Below are positions 26,566 through 34,457 of a stretch of 50,687 nucleotides of DNA, piece after piece; position 1 is the first letter of the stretch; every line of letters begins with the position of its first letter. The stretch is taken from positions 1 through 50,687 of the forward strand of contig CAKZYJ010000314.1 of the NCBI GenBank assembly GCA_937884755.1, in the 5' to 3' direction. The notes beneath the pieces are model-generated. The model did no database searches, had not been told where the DNA came from, and was given only the letters and a program-made list of their open reading frames with translations. The DNA comes from an uncultured Flammeovirgaceae bacterium. Lineage in GTDB: Bacteria > Bacteroidota > Bacteroidia > Cytophagales > Cyclobacteriaceae. The position numbers and the translations under genes were made by a program.

Positions 26566-27192
26566 ATGATCAAATCTTGGATATTCTCGCTAACGCTTTT
26601 CTTTTGTTTAGCATGGGTAGCTTCTTTCGCGCAAACGCTCCAACCTTATTCCGCTAATATTTTTGGGGGTGGCGAGGCTGGATTAACCGACAACAGCAAA
26701 TTCTCCCAGACCGATGTAGTGAGCGGCTCTCCTTATCTCTACGGTGAATTTATTGTGGGAACGGTGTACCATGATGGTTTCAATAAGGTTTCTCATCTGC
26801 CGCTGCGGTTCAATATCCTGACCAATGAATTTGAGGTAGTAAAAAATGGCTTAATTTATACGTTTGCCGAGCCTGAGCGGATTGACCGCATAGTACTAAA
26901 AGATGAGGTCTTTGCTTACATAGCAGAAAGTGAGGATCATGAGCTATCCGGTTTCGTTAAGATGTGGGACTTTCAGCTTCCCACTGTGGTGTCTAAGATG
27001 AGAGTTTCCAACATGGCGAAATTAACCGACAGGTATTTATTTAATAAGTCTAATCCGGTTAGTTTTCATCGAATGCGCGATGAGCACTACGTAATGCAGT
27101 CTGAAACAGAAATCTACCAAATTCGGGGGATGAAACGAAATGCTGATGTAGCCCAACTAGCCGCTGAAGTGTCATCGCAGTTGGCGAAGTGA
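26566..27192 (+). CDS. Secreted protein of unknown function, paralog B
   Basis: A 208-residue exported protein (signal peptide ending VASFAQ) that aligns with the protein at 25079-25723 over almost its whole length. Conserved blocks include KFSQTDVVSGSPYLYGEFIV, SHLPLRFNIL, HELSGFVKMWDFQLP, MRDEHYVMQSE and QLAAEVSSQLAK. The regions that differ most are around residues 28-35 and 145-165, which may be exposed loops. Its upstream DNA is also related to that of paralog A. The two genes are 842 bases apart, with the lanthipeptide-like gene between them on the other strand. Function unknown. Confidence 0.75.
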   Translation: MIKSWIFSLTLFFCLAWVASFAQTLQPYSANIFGGGEAGLTDNSKFSQTDVVSGSPYLYGEFIVGTVYHDGFNKVSHLPLRFNILTNEFEVVKNGLIYTFAEPERIDRIVLKDEVFAYIAESEDHELSGFVKMWDFQLPTVVSKMRVSNMAKLTDRYLFNKSNPVSFHRMRDEHYVMQSETEIYQIRGMKRNADVAQLAAEVSSQLAK

Positions 27193-27344
27193 AGGCAGAG
27201 AGATTTGCACGCTGGGTAGTACGCTACTTTTCATCGTAAAGTACACTGTATGACATCAGCGCGGTTGTCATTTTGTAATCTAGCGTCCGTACCTGAAGGA
27301 AAGAAAGGGAGATTTGAGCTGCGTAACTAGCTTGTTATTTTGAT

Positions 27345-27950
27345 TTACTGACTGATACGATAGCCTAGGCTAAATTGTAGCGTTCGGTTTCCTGTGAATG
27401 GATCTTCCTGAGGAAGTCTATCCGGAAAGAATTCGTTGAAAGGCTTGATCGTATCGTAGATGCCAACGTTATAGCGTAAACTGAGAAATACTTTTTCCAC
27501 CAACGCGTAATTCACGCCCAGGTTAACCGCCATATCGAAGCTTTTTTGTGCTGGACTACCCGGTTGAGTCCCAGACCTGAAGATCTGTTTTTGTTCCAAT
27601 AAATATCCTATTTCCGGTCCTATCTCTACACCAAAACGTTTGGTGATCGCATATTGCAGCATGACAGGTAGGTTATGGTATTGCGGGTCTTCTCTAATAA
27701 GAAACTGATCTGGTTCACTGATTCCTTTGTTTGCGTTGAGAAGTTCCAGTTGCAATCCTAATTGTTCACTAAAGGGGATGCTATAAAATACCCCTCCCAA
27801 ATAAGAAGCTTTTGTAAGTTCCAGATTACGATTGAGGTCGCCTACTGTCTTAGTAGAGATCATTCCGCCCACTTTGATGCCAAAGCCAGTTTGAGAAAAA
27901 GCGGTAGCAGAAAACATAAATAATGTGAGTGATAAAGCGACTTTTTTCAT
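27345..27950 (-). CDS. PorT-type outer-membrane beta-barrel protein
   Basis: About 201 residues from ATG 27950, chosen because it starts the signal peptide MKKVALSLTLFMFSATAFSQ; the frame extends to 28067 but that part is AT-rich noncoding. After the signal there are alternating strands (FGIKVGGMIS, LGLQLELLNANKGI, FGVEIGPEIGYLL, VFLSLRYNVGIYD) and a terminal strand TLQFSLGYRIS, as in small outer-membrane-protein beta-barrels of the PorT/OmpW-like group. It probably sits in the outer membrane. Function not evident; related members include type IX secretion components, but nothing here links it to that system. Confidence 0.82.
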   Translation of the reverse strand: MKKVALSLTLFMFSATAFSQTGFGIKVGGMISTKTVGDLNRNLELTKASYLGGVFYSIPFSEQLGLQLELLNANKGISEPDQFLIREDPQYHNLPVMLQYAITKRFGVEIGPEIGYLLEQKQIFRSGTQPGSPAQKSFDMAVNLGVNYALVEKVFLSLRYNVGIYDTIKPFNEFFPDRLPQEDPFTGNRTLQFSLGYRISQ

Positions 27951-28515
27951 AAGTGTAAAAGTGATGTTTTCATTTATAGAATCTAATCCATATTTCCTAT
28001 TAATCCTACTTGCTTCGCAAATAAATTTTGAATCAATACTTAACATAAATACAATAGTGATTATCACGAATAGTTTTGCATGACTTAACCTTACCCGTCT
28101 ACCTCCCCCTTGGTGAACTTACAATTACCCATAAGTCAGCGATGATCTTCTTTTTTACCGTCATTCCAGCCGTAGCGACGCGTAGAGCTGGAATCTCCTC
28201 CTTGGTAGCAGAAGATTCCGAGCCACCGTGGCGCGGTATTTTCTTCCGCGGGGCGGCCCCCGTTGCACTACAGAAAATCTCGGAATGACGAGGTCGGTTG
28301 AACAAAATCGCTCGAGAACAATCGGTTAAACAGGTTAGATCGGGCTTCTTGACGCAAAATATTTATGGGTAATCGTGAGTTGGAAAAAGAGCCACCGTAG
28401 CGCGGGGGTAGGGGGATTTTTCATGGAAACCTACTGTGAAAGCGCACCAACCATTCAATATTGGTATCAGTAACTCATTAATAGTATTTTGAAGATGTTT
28501 CTGATAAGGTAATAA
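27951..28515. other. Intergenic region carrying a MITE-like element
   Basis: A 565-base gap between two minus-strand genes. The left part (27951-28115) is AT-rich and should hold the promoter of the barrel gene. The rest is mostly the 266-bp inverted-repeat element at 28116-28381. Short frames on both strands inside it are caused by the palindromes. Confidence 0.5.
28116..28381. mobile_element. MITE-like element with nested inverted repeats
   Basis: The ends are 19-bp inverted repeats, AACTTACAATTACCCATAA at 28116-28134 and its complement at 28363-28381, matching at 17 of 19 positions. Inside lies a second inverted unit bounded by CGTCATTCC at 28159-28167 and GGAATGACG at 28282-28290, with further nested stems (ATTCCGAG with CTCGGAAT). 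There is no transposase gene. A GC-rich word, GAGCCACCGTGGCGCGG near 28220, recurs as GAGCCACCGTAGCGCGG just outside the right end near 28389. No clear target-site duplication. Confidence 0.6.
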
Positions 28516-29823
28516 TTAATTGAGTGGATATAGTGGGTGAGTACTATCCACGAATATAAACCCGTCGAACCGTTCTGGTAGCAGGTAGTTTCTAAACTGT
28601 CTACCAAGAGGGTAGCTATCGCTAAAGACGGCCGAAACATCTCTGCATTTTACTTTGGTGGTAGTAAGATAAGTACGGAGAGACTCGTTTCTAATACCAT
28701 TAAAGTCTATAAAGAGTGCAGGTTTCGCTATTCTCGATAAAAGATACGAAAAAGTAGTTGCTGGAGCTTCTGGTACTGTGAAAACCTTACCTACAATAGT
28801 ATCGGCCAGTATTTCTTTAGCATAAAAACTTCCCTGATTAAAATCAAAACCGATTGAGTATACTTGGTTTTTGTATTTTTTCTTTAAGTGAGAACCTAAT
28901 GAATTACCCGTTTTTCCTGTTGCTGCATTGGTTATCACTGTATAGTTAACATGAGCATTATGCGCCCATATCATTGCCTTACTAAATTTGGTTTTAACTT
29001 TTTTCTTATTTCTGATACTGCTCGTTAGAATCCAATCTATATTCGCTGCACTAAATTTCTCTCTCGATAGATAGCCTATTGGACCATTGTTGATCTGATG
29101 CGACTGATAGAGAATATCAGCAAGTTTTACCATCAAGTTCCACTCATCAATAGATGAATTATGCCAATAGATCTGCTTGTTTGTCTTTAGTTCACTTTGA
29201 ATGATGTTGATCGTATCTAAATCTACTGTTTTAGCACCATACTTAAGTGTTGGTTCAAGCAGATCAACATTTTTTATCTGGCGATAAAATTCCGAATTGG
29301 TGTTGAGAAAGAATTCTTTAAGCATTGCTAATGCTGTGGTACTTTCTTGGCAGTCTATACCGTAGAATTGAATCTTGTCTTTTTCCTTTTTATCCGAATT
29401 ATATTGATGCATCCATTGAACCAAACGCAGCCCTTCAGAATTAGCGATATGAAAGTAGCCTAGCTCTGATAGTAGCTGTTTAGGATCACCATTACCTCCA
29501 CCAACATATTCATTGATAGCCAGACTTTTGGCGAAGTCTGCTTCTACTAAAAAGTAGCTGAAATCAAATTTTTCAACTAAATACTTGAATAGCTCAAATT
29601 TAATTTGCGCGAACTCTAGTGTTCCGTGAGTTGCTTCTCCTGCCAAAACAATTCTTTTACCAGAGAATACGTCTTCGGGTAAGACCTGGATGTTTATCAG
29701 GGGTTCTATCGTTAATTCTACACTGCTATTGTCTAACCAGTATATCAGACTATCCTGGTGCTGAGAAAGAGTTACAAACGGATATAGAAAGAAAGCAGAA
29801 AAAAAAGCTACCCTTAGCATCAT
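28516..29823 (-). CDS. Erythromycin-esterase-family protein
   Basis: A 435-residue exported protein (signal ending VTLSQ). It has the EreA/EreB family signature AGEATHGTLEF with Glu63 and His66, a following FELFKYLVEKF helix, YFLVEADF, and KAMIWAHNAHVNY with the second conserved His pair. Known Ere enzymes open the macrolide lactone ring, but most relatives in Bacteroidota are not proven resistance genes and may act on other cyclic esters. The signal peptide differs from classical cytoplasmic Ere. Codon use is more AT-rich than the neighbouring housekeeping-like genes. The start could be either of the first two Met codons. Confidence 0.85.
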   Translation of the reverse strand: MMLRVAFFSAFFLYPFVTLSQHQDSLIYWLDNSSVELTIEPLINIQVLPEDVFSGKRIVLAGEATHGTLEFAQIKFELFKYLVEKFDFSYFLVEADFAKSLAINEYVGGGNGDPKQLLSELGYFHIANSEGLRLVQWMHQYNSDKKEKDKIQFYGIDCQESTTALAMLKEFFLNTNSEFYRQIKNVDLLEPTLKYGAKTVDLDTINIIQSELKTNKQIYWHNSSIDEWNLMVKLADILYQSHQINNGPIGYLSREKFSAANIDWILTSSIRNKKKVKTKFSKAMIWAHNAHVNYTVITNAATGKTGNSLGSHLKKKYKNQVYSIGFDFNQGSFYAKEILADTIVGKVFTVPEAPATTFSYLLSRIAKPALFIDFNGIRNESLRTYLTTTKVKCRDVSAVFSDSYPLGRQFRNYLLPERFDGFIFVDSTHPLYPLN

Positions 29824-30063
29824 AAACTGTTAACGAATGCTTTTTTAACTTATGATGTATCTGGATTTCGTTAGCTCTTTAGTAGTTTTTACTGGGTTAT
29901 GAAGAACAGAATTTTTCACTTGAGGTAAAAAAGTTTATCGGGACAATCAACAGGAACCTTCGGTCGAATATTAATTGCAGACAATACATATTTAATGGCT
30001 TTACGTTTTAGCAGCATTACTAGCTTTATCGACTTCTAAGAGGCTATCTAAGCTACCCCTTTT

Positions 30064-30093
30064 CTCTTTCAGATCGGGTGCCGAAGCGTATTT
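30064..30093 (+). repeat. Direct repeat flanking the HsdR-N gene, copy 1
   Basis: The sequence begins CTCTTTCAGATCGGGTGCCG and continues with AAGCGTATTT. A related copy at 31543-31570 matches at about 23 of 28 positions in the same orientation. The pair brackets the orphan restriction-type gene at 30382-31527. Confidence 0.55.
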
Positions 30094-30213
30094 CATTCGG
30101 AAGTTAGATACTAGTGGATTTGTAATCCACCTGGGAGAAAGTACAGGTTTGCTTTCTTGAAAGCATTAGTGCAAAAAATGGTTGTCCTTTAGCTTGATAT
30201 CTACTCCCGCTCT

Positions 30214-30247
30214 GTCCTTTTCTTTTGCTCATCCAAAAGAAAAGGAC
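30214..30247. repeat. Perfect 14-bp palindromic hairpin
   Basis: GTCCTTTTCTTTTG at 30214-30227 pairs without mismatch with CAAAAGAAAAGGAC at 30234-30247, leaving the loop CTCATC. The arms are purine/pyrimidine biased. Similar pyrimidine-rich hairpins recur between genes in Bacteroidota and may act as terminators or be REP-like repeats. No T run follows on either strand. Confidence 0.65.
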
Positions 30248-30381
30248 GAAAAGAAAAGGATGCCACAAATGAAACACTGCTTCCGCAACTTCGCACAAGC
30301 CAACGCGTGCCAGGGCCTTCCAACTCACTTGCCACAGCAGTGTCGCACCATTCGTGGACAGCCCACCCGCCATGAAAAAAC

Positions 30382-31527
30382 TCACGTCTCATCGCTCAGA
30401 TAACTATCAAGGGTTTCATGAAGTCTATCCCGAAATTGATAAATATCATCTACTGTTTCGATCTCCTCTTTAGTTTCTTTTTTGTCTTTGTCAATGATAC
30501 CAATGTACTTTACACTTTGAGCATTGAATCTCAATCTACACAAAGGCTTACGGTTATTATCATCCAACAAAACGCCAAAATAACTTTTGGTGTCTCGATA
30601 ATGAATTCTATCGACATCTACTTTCTCCCTCAGTATCGCCTTAATAATGTAAAAGCCCTCCATTTCCTCTTCAGTAGTCTGAATGTCACTTCCGTTTTCG
30701 GAAGTTGCCTCCTCAACGACGTCTTTATGATCTTCAACTTCACTTTTTTCTTTATCTAAAGCGGACTGAAACTTATCGCTGATTATCTCATTAATCCATT
30801 GATTAAGTGACTTCTTAACGATGCCCGTAAACTGATTAACTATCTTCTCGGTTGCTCTGCCAGAATAGATCTGTGACACAAAATATTTTACAAATGATTC
30901 AGAAGGGTTTTTTAATTCCGAACTCATCAAAGCCTTAAGTTCATTAGTGTATTTAAGCTCGCTTGCAGTACTTATAATTTCTTCAACATCAAAATACGAT
31001 TTGTGAAACTTCTTTAATTCCTCAATAGTACTGTCTTTAATTTTGGTTATGTCAAATACCAAAAAAGGCTTTTCATCCATCTTGTTGGCATCTACTAAAT
31101 CGGTATAGAATTTATATTCTTTACCATCTGTCAGTATCGCAAATTTTGCTTTTGTAGTATGAAAATATCTAAAAAGTTGAGTGCTGTGAGGGTCTAGCTT
31201 GGTATCAATAGTCTTACACTCAACCAATATGATAGGTTGAGTATTCCTCATTATTGCATAGTCTACTTTCTCACCCTTTTTAATACCAATATCTGCCACA
31301 AATTCGGGTACTACCTCCATAGGGTTGAAAACGTCATACCCTAAACAATTGATAAATGGCATGATTAAAGCATTCTTTGTGGCCTCTTCTGTAGATAGGT
31401 TAGGACGCATTTTTTCCACTCGCTCCCCGAGCTGAATTATTTCATCTTTGAAATCTATAATTGTAAGATTACTTGTATTAGCATGTAAGTCTGAATTTAA
31501 ATATATAAAAAGTAACGTAATTGACAA
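30382..31527 (-). CDS. Orphan HsdR-N-domain protein (type I restriction R-subunit-like)
   Basis: A ~380-residue soluble protein whose first part matches the N-terminal nuclease-like domain of type I restriction R subunits: GYDVFNPMEVVPEFVADIG, then KGEKVDYAIMR and PIILVECKTI, which supply the Asp and Glu-x-Lys of the PD-(D/E)xK core, followed by KFAILTDGKEYKFYTDL. No helicase domain is attached, and no HsdM or HsdS gene is near. The remaining ~200 residues are acidic and helical with a beta-rich end. Homologs normally begin MDFKD; here that position is ATA (31458), so translation must start at an upstream TTG such as 31527 or at ATT 31461. Stand-alone copies are common and of unknown role; a defence function is possible. 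Confidence 0.75.
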   Translation of the reverse strand: MSITLLFIYLNSDLHANTSNLTIIDFKDEIIQLGERVEKMRPNLSTEEATKNALIMPFINCLGYDVFNPMEVVPEFVADIGIKKGEKVDYAIMRNTQPIILVECKTIDTKLDPHSTQLFRYFHTTKAKFAILTDGKEYKFYTDLVDANKMDEKPFLVFDITKIKDSTIEELKKFHKSYFDVEEIISTASELKYTNELKALMSSELKNPSESFVKYFVSQIYSGRATEKIVNQFTGIVKKSLNQWINEIISDKFQSALDKEKSEVEDHKDVVEEATSENGSDIQTTEEEMEGFYIIKAILREKVDVDRIHYRDTKSYFGVLLDDNNRKPLCRLRFNAQSVKYIGIIDKDKKETKEEIETVDDIYQFRDRLHETLDSYLSDET

Positions 31528-31994
31528 TAACTCGCCTCCTTGCTCTTTCGGATCGGGTGACAAGGCGTTTGCAATCCAAAAAGAAATAACCAACAGTGAG
31601 AAAGCACGGGATTAGATCTGGGAATAAATCCGGGACCGCATAGCGTAAGTGGGTGAGCATCACCGGCGAGTTTTTACTTCGAAAATACACTTTTATAGTC
31701 TTCTGAAGTAAGTTTCGTGTAGGAGAATAAACCTAAAGAAAGTCACCAAGTGATCTTCGGGTAAGGAAATGGATTTTTATGCCCTCTTGAAGTGACTTTC
31801 ATGTACTTTATTGGATTGGTAGCCACTATTTAGTCCATCTCCCAAATTTTAGGGTAGTCAGCAGTCTTTTTCTACTCATCATCGCCCTAATACAGAAGCA
31901 TTTAATATCCTACATATGTACCGTAGCGGTGGCAGTGGGTTCGTTTGTAGTGCTTTCATCTAGTAATTTTACCCCTCATTAACCATAGACCACA
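31528..31994. other. Intergenic region between divergent genes
   Basis: A 467-base gap. Its left end holds the second direct-repeat copy at 31543-31570, and the HsdR-N frame runs into it only by chance. Around 31700 and 31785 there are two related words (TGAAGTAAGTTTCGTGTA and TGAAGTGACTTTCATGTA) in the same orientation. The right end should hold the promoter of the gene at 31995. No coding sequence is recognised. Confidence 0.45.
31543..31570 (+). repeat. Direct repeat flanking the HsdR-N gene, copy 2
   Basis: The sequence begins CTCTTTCGGATCGGGTGACA and continues with AGGCGTTT; it is the partner of the copy at 30064-30093. It is followed by TGCAATCC, half of a palindromic word of the kind seen near copy 1. 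Confidence 0.55.
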
Positions 31995-32630
31995 ATGACT
32001 ATTCAGGAGCAATTTGCTGAGGCCCGAGTGGCCATTACCAATACGTTAGCTAACGACGAAATTCAGAAGCGCATGAGCAGCTTCGGGTTTAACCAAAAGC
32101 GCATGCAGGAAGGCAACAGCCTGTTGGAGAAATTCCGCTTGCTAGATACCGCGCAGGAAGACCAGTACGGCGCCTACTACGATAGCACCGATGCGTTTTA
32201 CGAAGAGCTAGCCCAGGTGAAAACCCGCTACCGTAAGCACCGTAAGCTGGCCCTAATTGCTTACGATGGCAACCGCTCCATGATCCTCAAGCTAAAGCTG
32301 AAGGACGACACTAGCTCCATCACCGGCTTTATCGACCGGGCTGAGGCTTTTTACGGTACGCTGGTAAAAGACAGCTCAGTAATCGCTACCTACGGCGTAA
32401 GCCCGGAAGAAATTGAGCAAATGTACGCGATGGTGCAGGCCTTGGTAGACGCTCGAAGTCGGCAAATTGCCCACAAGGGAAAAGCCCAGCACGGCACTCA
32501 GCAACGCAACCAGGCCCTAAGCGAACTGAAAGCCTGGATGAACGATTTTCGCTACGCTGCCCGCTTCGCTCTACGCGATGAGCCACAGTTGCTGGAAAGC
32601 GTAGGTATCTCCGTACCTTCCCGCGCTTAG
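31995..32630 (+). CDS. Conserved helical protein of unknown function
   Basis: A 211-residue soluble protein with no signal peptide or membrane segment. It is rich in charged residues and predicted almost wholly helical, for example FYEELAQVKTRYRKHRKLAL and QRNQALSELKAWMNDFRY near the end. The C-terminal pattern KGKAQ...LKAWM.DFR.ARFAL.D.PQLLE.V appears to be that of a conserved uncharacterised protein in Bacteroidota, but I cannot name a family. The start ATG at 31995 is the only reasonable one. Codon use matches the neighbouring well-expressed genes. Convergent with the small gene at 32640-32981. Confidence 0.65.
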   Translation: MTIQEQFAEARVAITNTLANDEIQKRMSSFGFNQKRMQEGNSLLEKFRLLDTAQEDQYGAYYDSTDAFYEELAQVKTRYRKHRKLALIAYDGNRSMILKLKLKDDTSSITGFIDRAEAFYGTLVKDSSVIATYGVSPEEIEQMYAMVQALVDARSRQIAHKGKAQHGTQQRNQALSELKAWMNDFRYAARFALRDEPQLLESVGISVPSRA

Positions 32631-32639
32631 TAATCTAGA

Positions 32640-32981
32640 CTATCGGTTGTTCTTGTTAGCGCGATGTTGGTCAATATGACGGATGAGATTCGTCAGATCT
32701 TCCAGATAGTCAATGGCTTGCGCCCGTTCGTCGCCGTACACTCCGGCATAGACTATCTTGCCGACTATTTCGCAGCGGTCGGCATCTTCGTGGTACTTCC
32801 GCAGAAACATCCGGGCGGGGCGAGTATCTATATTTTGGGCTAACTTTATGCAGCGAGCGTGAAGCCGTGCAATATGCCGATTTAATGGTGAATAAATCGT
32901 TTCTATCCGCTCGCTTTGCTGGCATAGCCGTTTAAAGTGTGCCAGATACCACTCTGCATTTTTAGTATTCAGCCTATCCAT
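32640..32981 (-). CDS. Small helical protein of unknown function
   Basis: A 113-residue basic, predicted helical protein (ATG 32981), 9 bases from the convergent gene before it. It contains several Cys and His residues (HFKRLCQQSERIE, HARCIKLAQ, DADRCEIVGKI) without a recognisable metal-binding spacing. No family is recognised. The length, the absence of a better frame on the other strand and the ordinary codon use make it a likely gene, but this is not certain. Confidence 0.5.
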   Translation of the reverse strand: MDRLNTKNAEWYLAHFKRLCQQSERIETIYSPLNRHIARLHARCIKLAQNIDTRPARMFLRKYHEDADRCEIVGKIVYAGVYGDERAQAIDYLEDLTNLIRHIDQHRANKNNR

Positions 32982-33390
32982 AACCTGAAGCTACAAAAAA
33001 GAATATCAGTTACTCTCGAACTGTTGCTGGCCACCATCACAGTGCTAGGGTAATCAGTCGCTATTCAGAGAAGCGTTACCAGCCAAGATAAGTCCGTAGC
33101 TTGCACTAACATACCCCTGTAAAGCAGTAGCGAAGGCACCTATACCAATGAAGATGGTGTATTCACCCTGGAGTCTGTTCAAGTTGATAGTCCACAGTGT
33201 CGTTGGTGTCTATTCTTACTATTTTCTCTCTTCCTGTTTCCAAACTCAGAACTCTGAATTTTAAACTATAACCTTCCCACTTTGTTCTCAGCAGTAACTG
33301 TTTCCAACTTTAGACTTCGGTCTATGGAATTATCACTTTTCGTTTTGGAAGTATTACTTATTTACTACCTTTGCGCCACATTTAAGAAAT
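32982..33390. other. Intergenic region with a possible coding remnant
   Basis: A 409-base gap. On the minus strand a frame is open from about 33213 to its TGA at 33054 and reads LNRLQGEYTIFIGIGAFATA then LQGYVSASYGLILAGNASL, which has the look of a membrane strand or helix rather than random sequence, but it has no start codon and I cannot name a family; it may be a gene remnant. The right end holds the promoter of the TetR gene. Confidence 0.35.
33345..33373 (+). promoter_or_regulatory. Bacteroidota-type sigma-70 promoter of the TetR gene
   Basis: A TTG at 33345-33347 and a perfect TACCTTTG at 33366-33373, separated by 18 bases, match the -33 TTG and -7 TANNTTTG elements of Bacteroidota promoters. 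The ATG of the TetR gene at 33391 follows 17 bases after the -7 element, so the leader is very short. Confidence 0.65.
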
Positions 33391-34074
33391 ATGGTTTCAC
33401 TACGTCTTAGCGATCGGTACTTTACCCGTGACCCGCAGCATACTGAATTAGGTTCTAAAATCATTAGCAATAGCATTAAGATGATAGATGAACTGGGGTT
33501 CGAGCAGTTTACCTTCAAAAAACTCGCTAACGAGATTAACTCTACCGAAGCATCTATTTATCGTTACTTTGAGAATAAGCACAAACTGCTTATTTACCTG
33601 ATTGCCTGGTACTGGAAGTGGATGGAGTACCTTATTGATTACCGTACTAACCATTTACAAGATCCCGAAGAAAAACTGAAAGTGGCTCTGAAAGCCATCT
33701 GCAACGAGGCCGAATTTGATCCAGCTTTTGCTAACATTGACGAAACTGCGCTGTACCGGATTGTGGTAGCCGAATCGAATAAGACCTACCTCACCAAGCA
33801 AGTGGATGAAGATAATAAAGAAGGATTATTCCGGGGCTATAAAGATTTGTGTAAGCGTATTGCGGCTATTGCTAAGGAAGTAAACCCCGAATATCCTTAT
33901 CCCCATGCCCTGATCAGCACGGTGCTGGAAGCTTCGCACCAGCAGCCATACTTCGCCCTACATCTCCCTTCCCTTACTGAAGTAGATCGGAATAAAGAAG
34001 GGTTACACGATCAGGTTTATGAGTACGTAGAGAACCTGGTGTTTGCCGCGTTGCGCTGCTCTAGCCAAGTGTAA
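33391..34074 (+). CDS. TetR-family transcriptional regulator
   Basis: A 227-residue protein. The N-terminal helix-turn-helix of TetR type spans residues ~18-65, with FTFKKLANEINSTEASIYRY followed by FENKHKLLIYLIAWYW, a standard recognition helix and its following helix. The remaining ~160 residues are helical and would bind the inducer. The neighbouring genes do not include an obvious efflux pump or target, so its regulon is unknown. A good promoter lies 17 bases upstream, which leaves little room for an operator other than one overlapping the promoter. It is convergent with the YbjQ-like gene. Confidence 0.88.
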   Translation: MVSLRLSDRYFTRDPQHTELGSKIISNSIKMIDELGFEQFTFKKLANEINSTEASIYRYFENKHKLLIYLIAWYWKWMEYLIDYRTNHLQDPEEKLKVALKAICNEAEFDPAFANIDETALYRIVVAESNKTYLTKQVDEDNKEGLFRGYKDLCKRIAAIAKEVNPEYPYPHALISTVLEASHQQPYFALHLPSLTEVDRNKEGLHDQVYEYVENLVFAALRCSSQV

Positions 34075-34075
34075 T

Positions 34076-34396
34076 CTAGCGAAAGATTACAGCCGTACCG
34101 CTAGCGGTTACCATCAGCATACTGGATTCCTTACCTACAGTTTCGTAATCCAGGTCTACCCCGATGACGGCATTGGCGCCCATTTTCTCCGCTTCCTCCT
34201 GCATTTCGCGCAGTGCAATGTCCTTAGCATTTCGTAACGCCCGTTCGTAGGAGCCGGAACGGCCGCCCACAATGTCGCGAATACCCGCAAAAAAATCCCG
34301 AAACACATTAGCTCCAATAATGGCTTCGCCCAAAACGAGTCCGAGATGATCGGTAATAGTTTTGTCTTGTAAGGTGGATGTAGTGGTAACTAGCAT
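34076..34396 (-). CDS. YbjQ/UPF0145 family protein
   Basis: A 106-residue protein that matches the YbjQ family along its whole length, the usual length: [10 protein letters not shown] at the start, [57 protein letters not shown] and [13 protein letters not shown]. The family forms a pentameric beta-alpha fold annotated as a putative heavy-metal-binding domain. No direct function is established. Its ATG is at 34396 and its stop lies 1 base from the TetR stop, so the two genes are strictly convergent. Confidence 0.92.
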   Translation of the reverse strand: MLVTTTSTLQDKTITDHLGLVLGEAIIGANVFRDFFAGIRDIVGGRSGSYERALRNAKDIALREMQEEAEKMGANAVIGVDLDYETVGKESSMLMVTASGTAVIFR

Positions 34397-34457
34397 CGTC
34401 TATTCTTTTTTAAGAACCTACGACAACCGTGGGTAGATGTTCGGCTTCAGAACCAGC

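Larger units (their letters stand above)
29824..30381. other. Intergenic region with palindromic repeats, no gene
   Basis: A 558-base gap. It contains a palindrome GTGGATT-TGT-AATCCAC at 30114-30130, a perfect 14-bp hairpin at 30214-30247, and at 30064-30093 a word that recurs on the other side of the HsdR-N gene. The open frames reported on both strands at 30104-30403 overlap these palindromes and are not convincing. Confidence 0.5.

Noticed and set aside
28076-28305. Short frames on both strands
   Set aside because: Both lie in the inverted-repeat element and arise from its palindromes.
28516-29823. Proven macrolide resistance gene
   Set aside because: The family signature is present, but the signal peptide and sequence distance do not allow a resistance claim from sequence alone.
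30418-30759. 113-codon plus-strand frame with hydrophobic segments
   Set aside because: Antisense to the HsdR-N gene; the minus-strand protein has clear family motifs.
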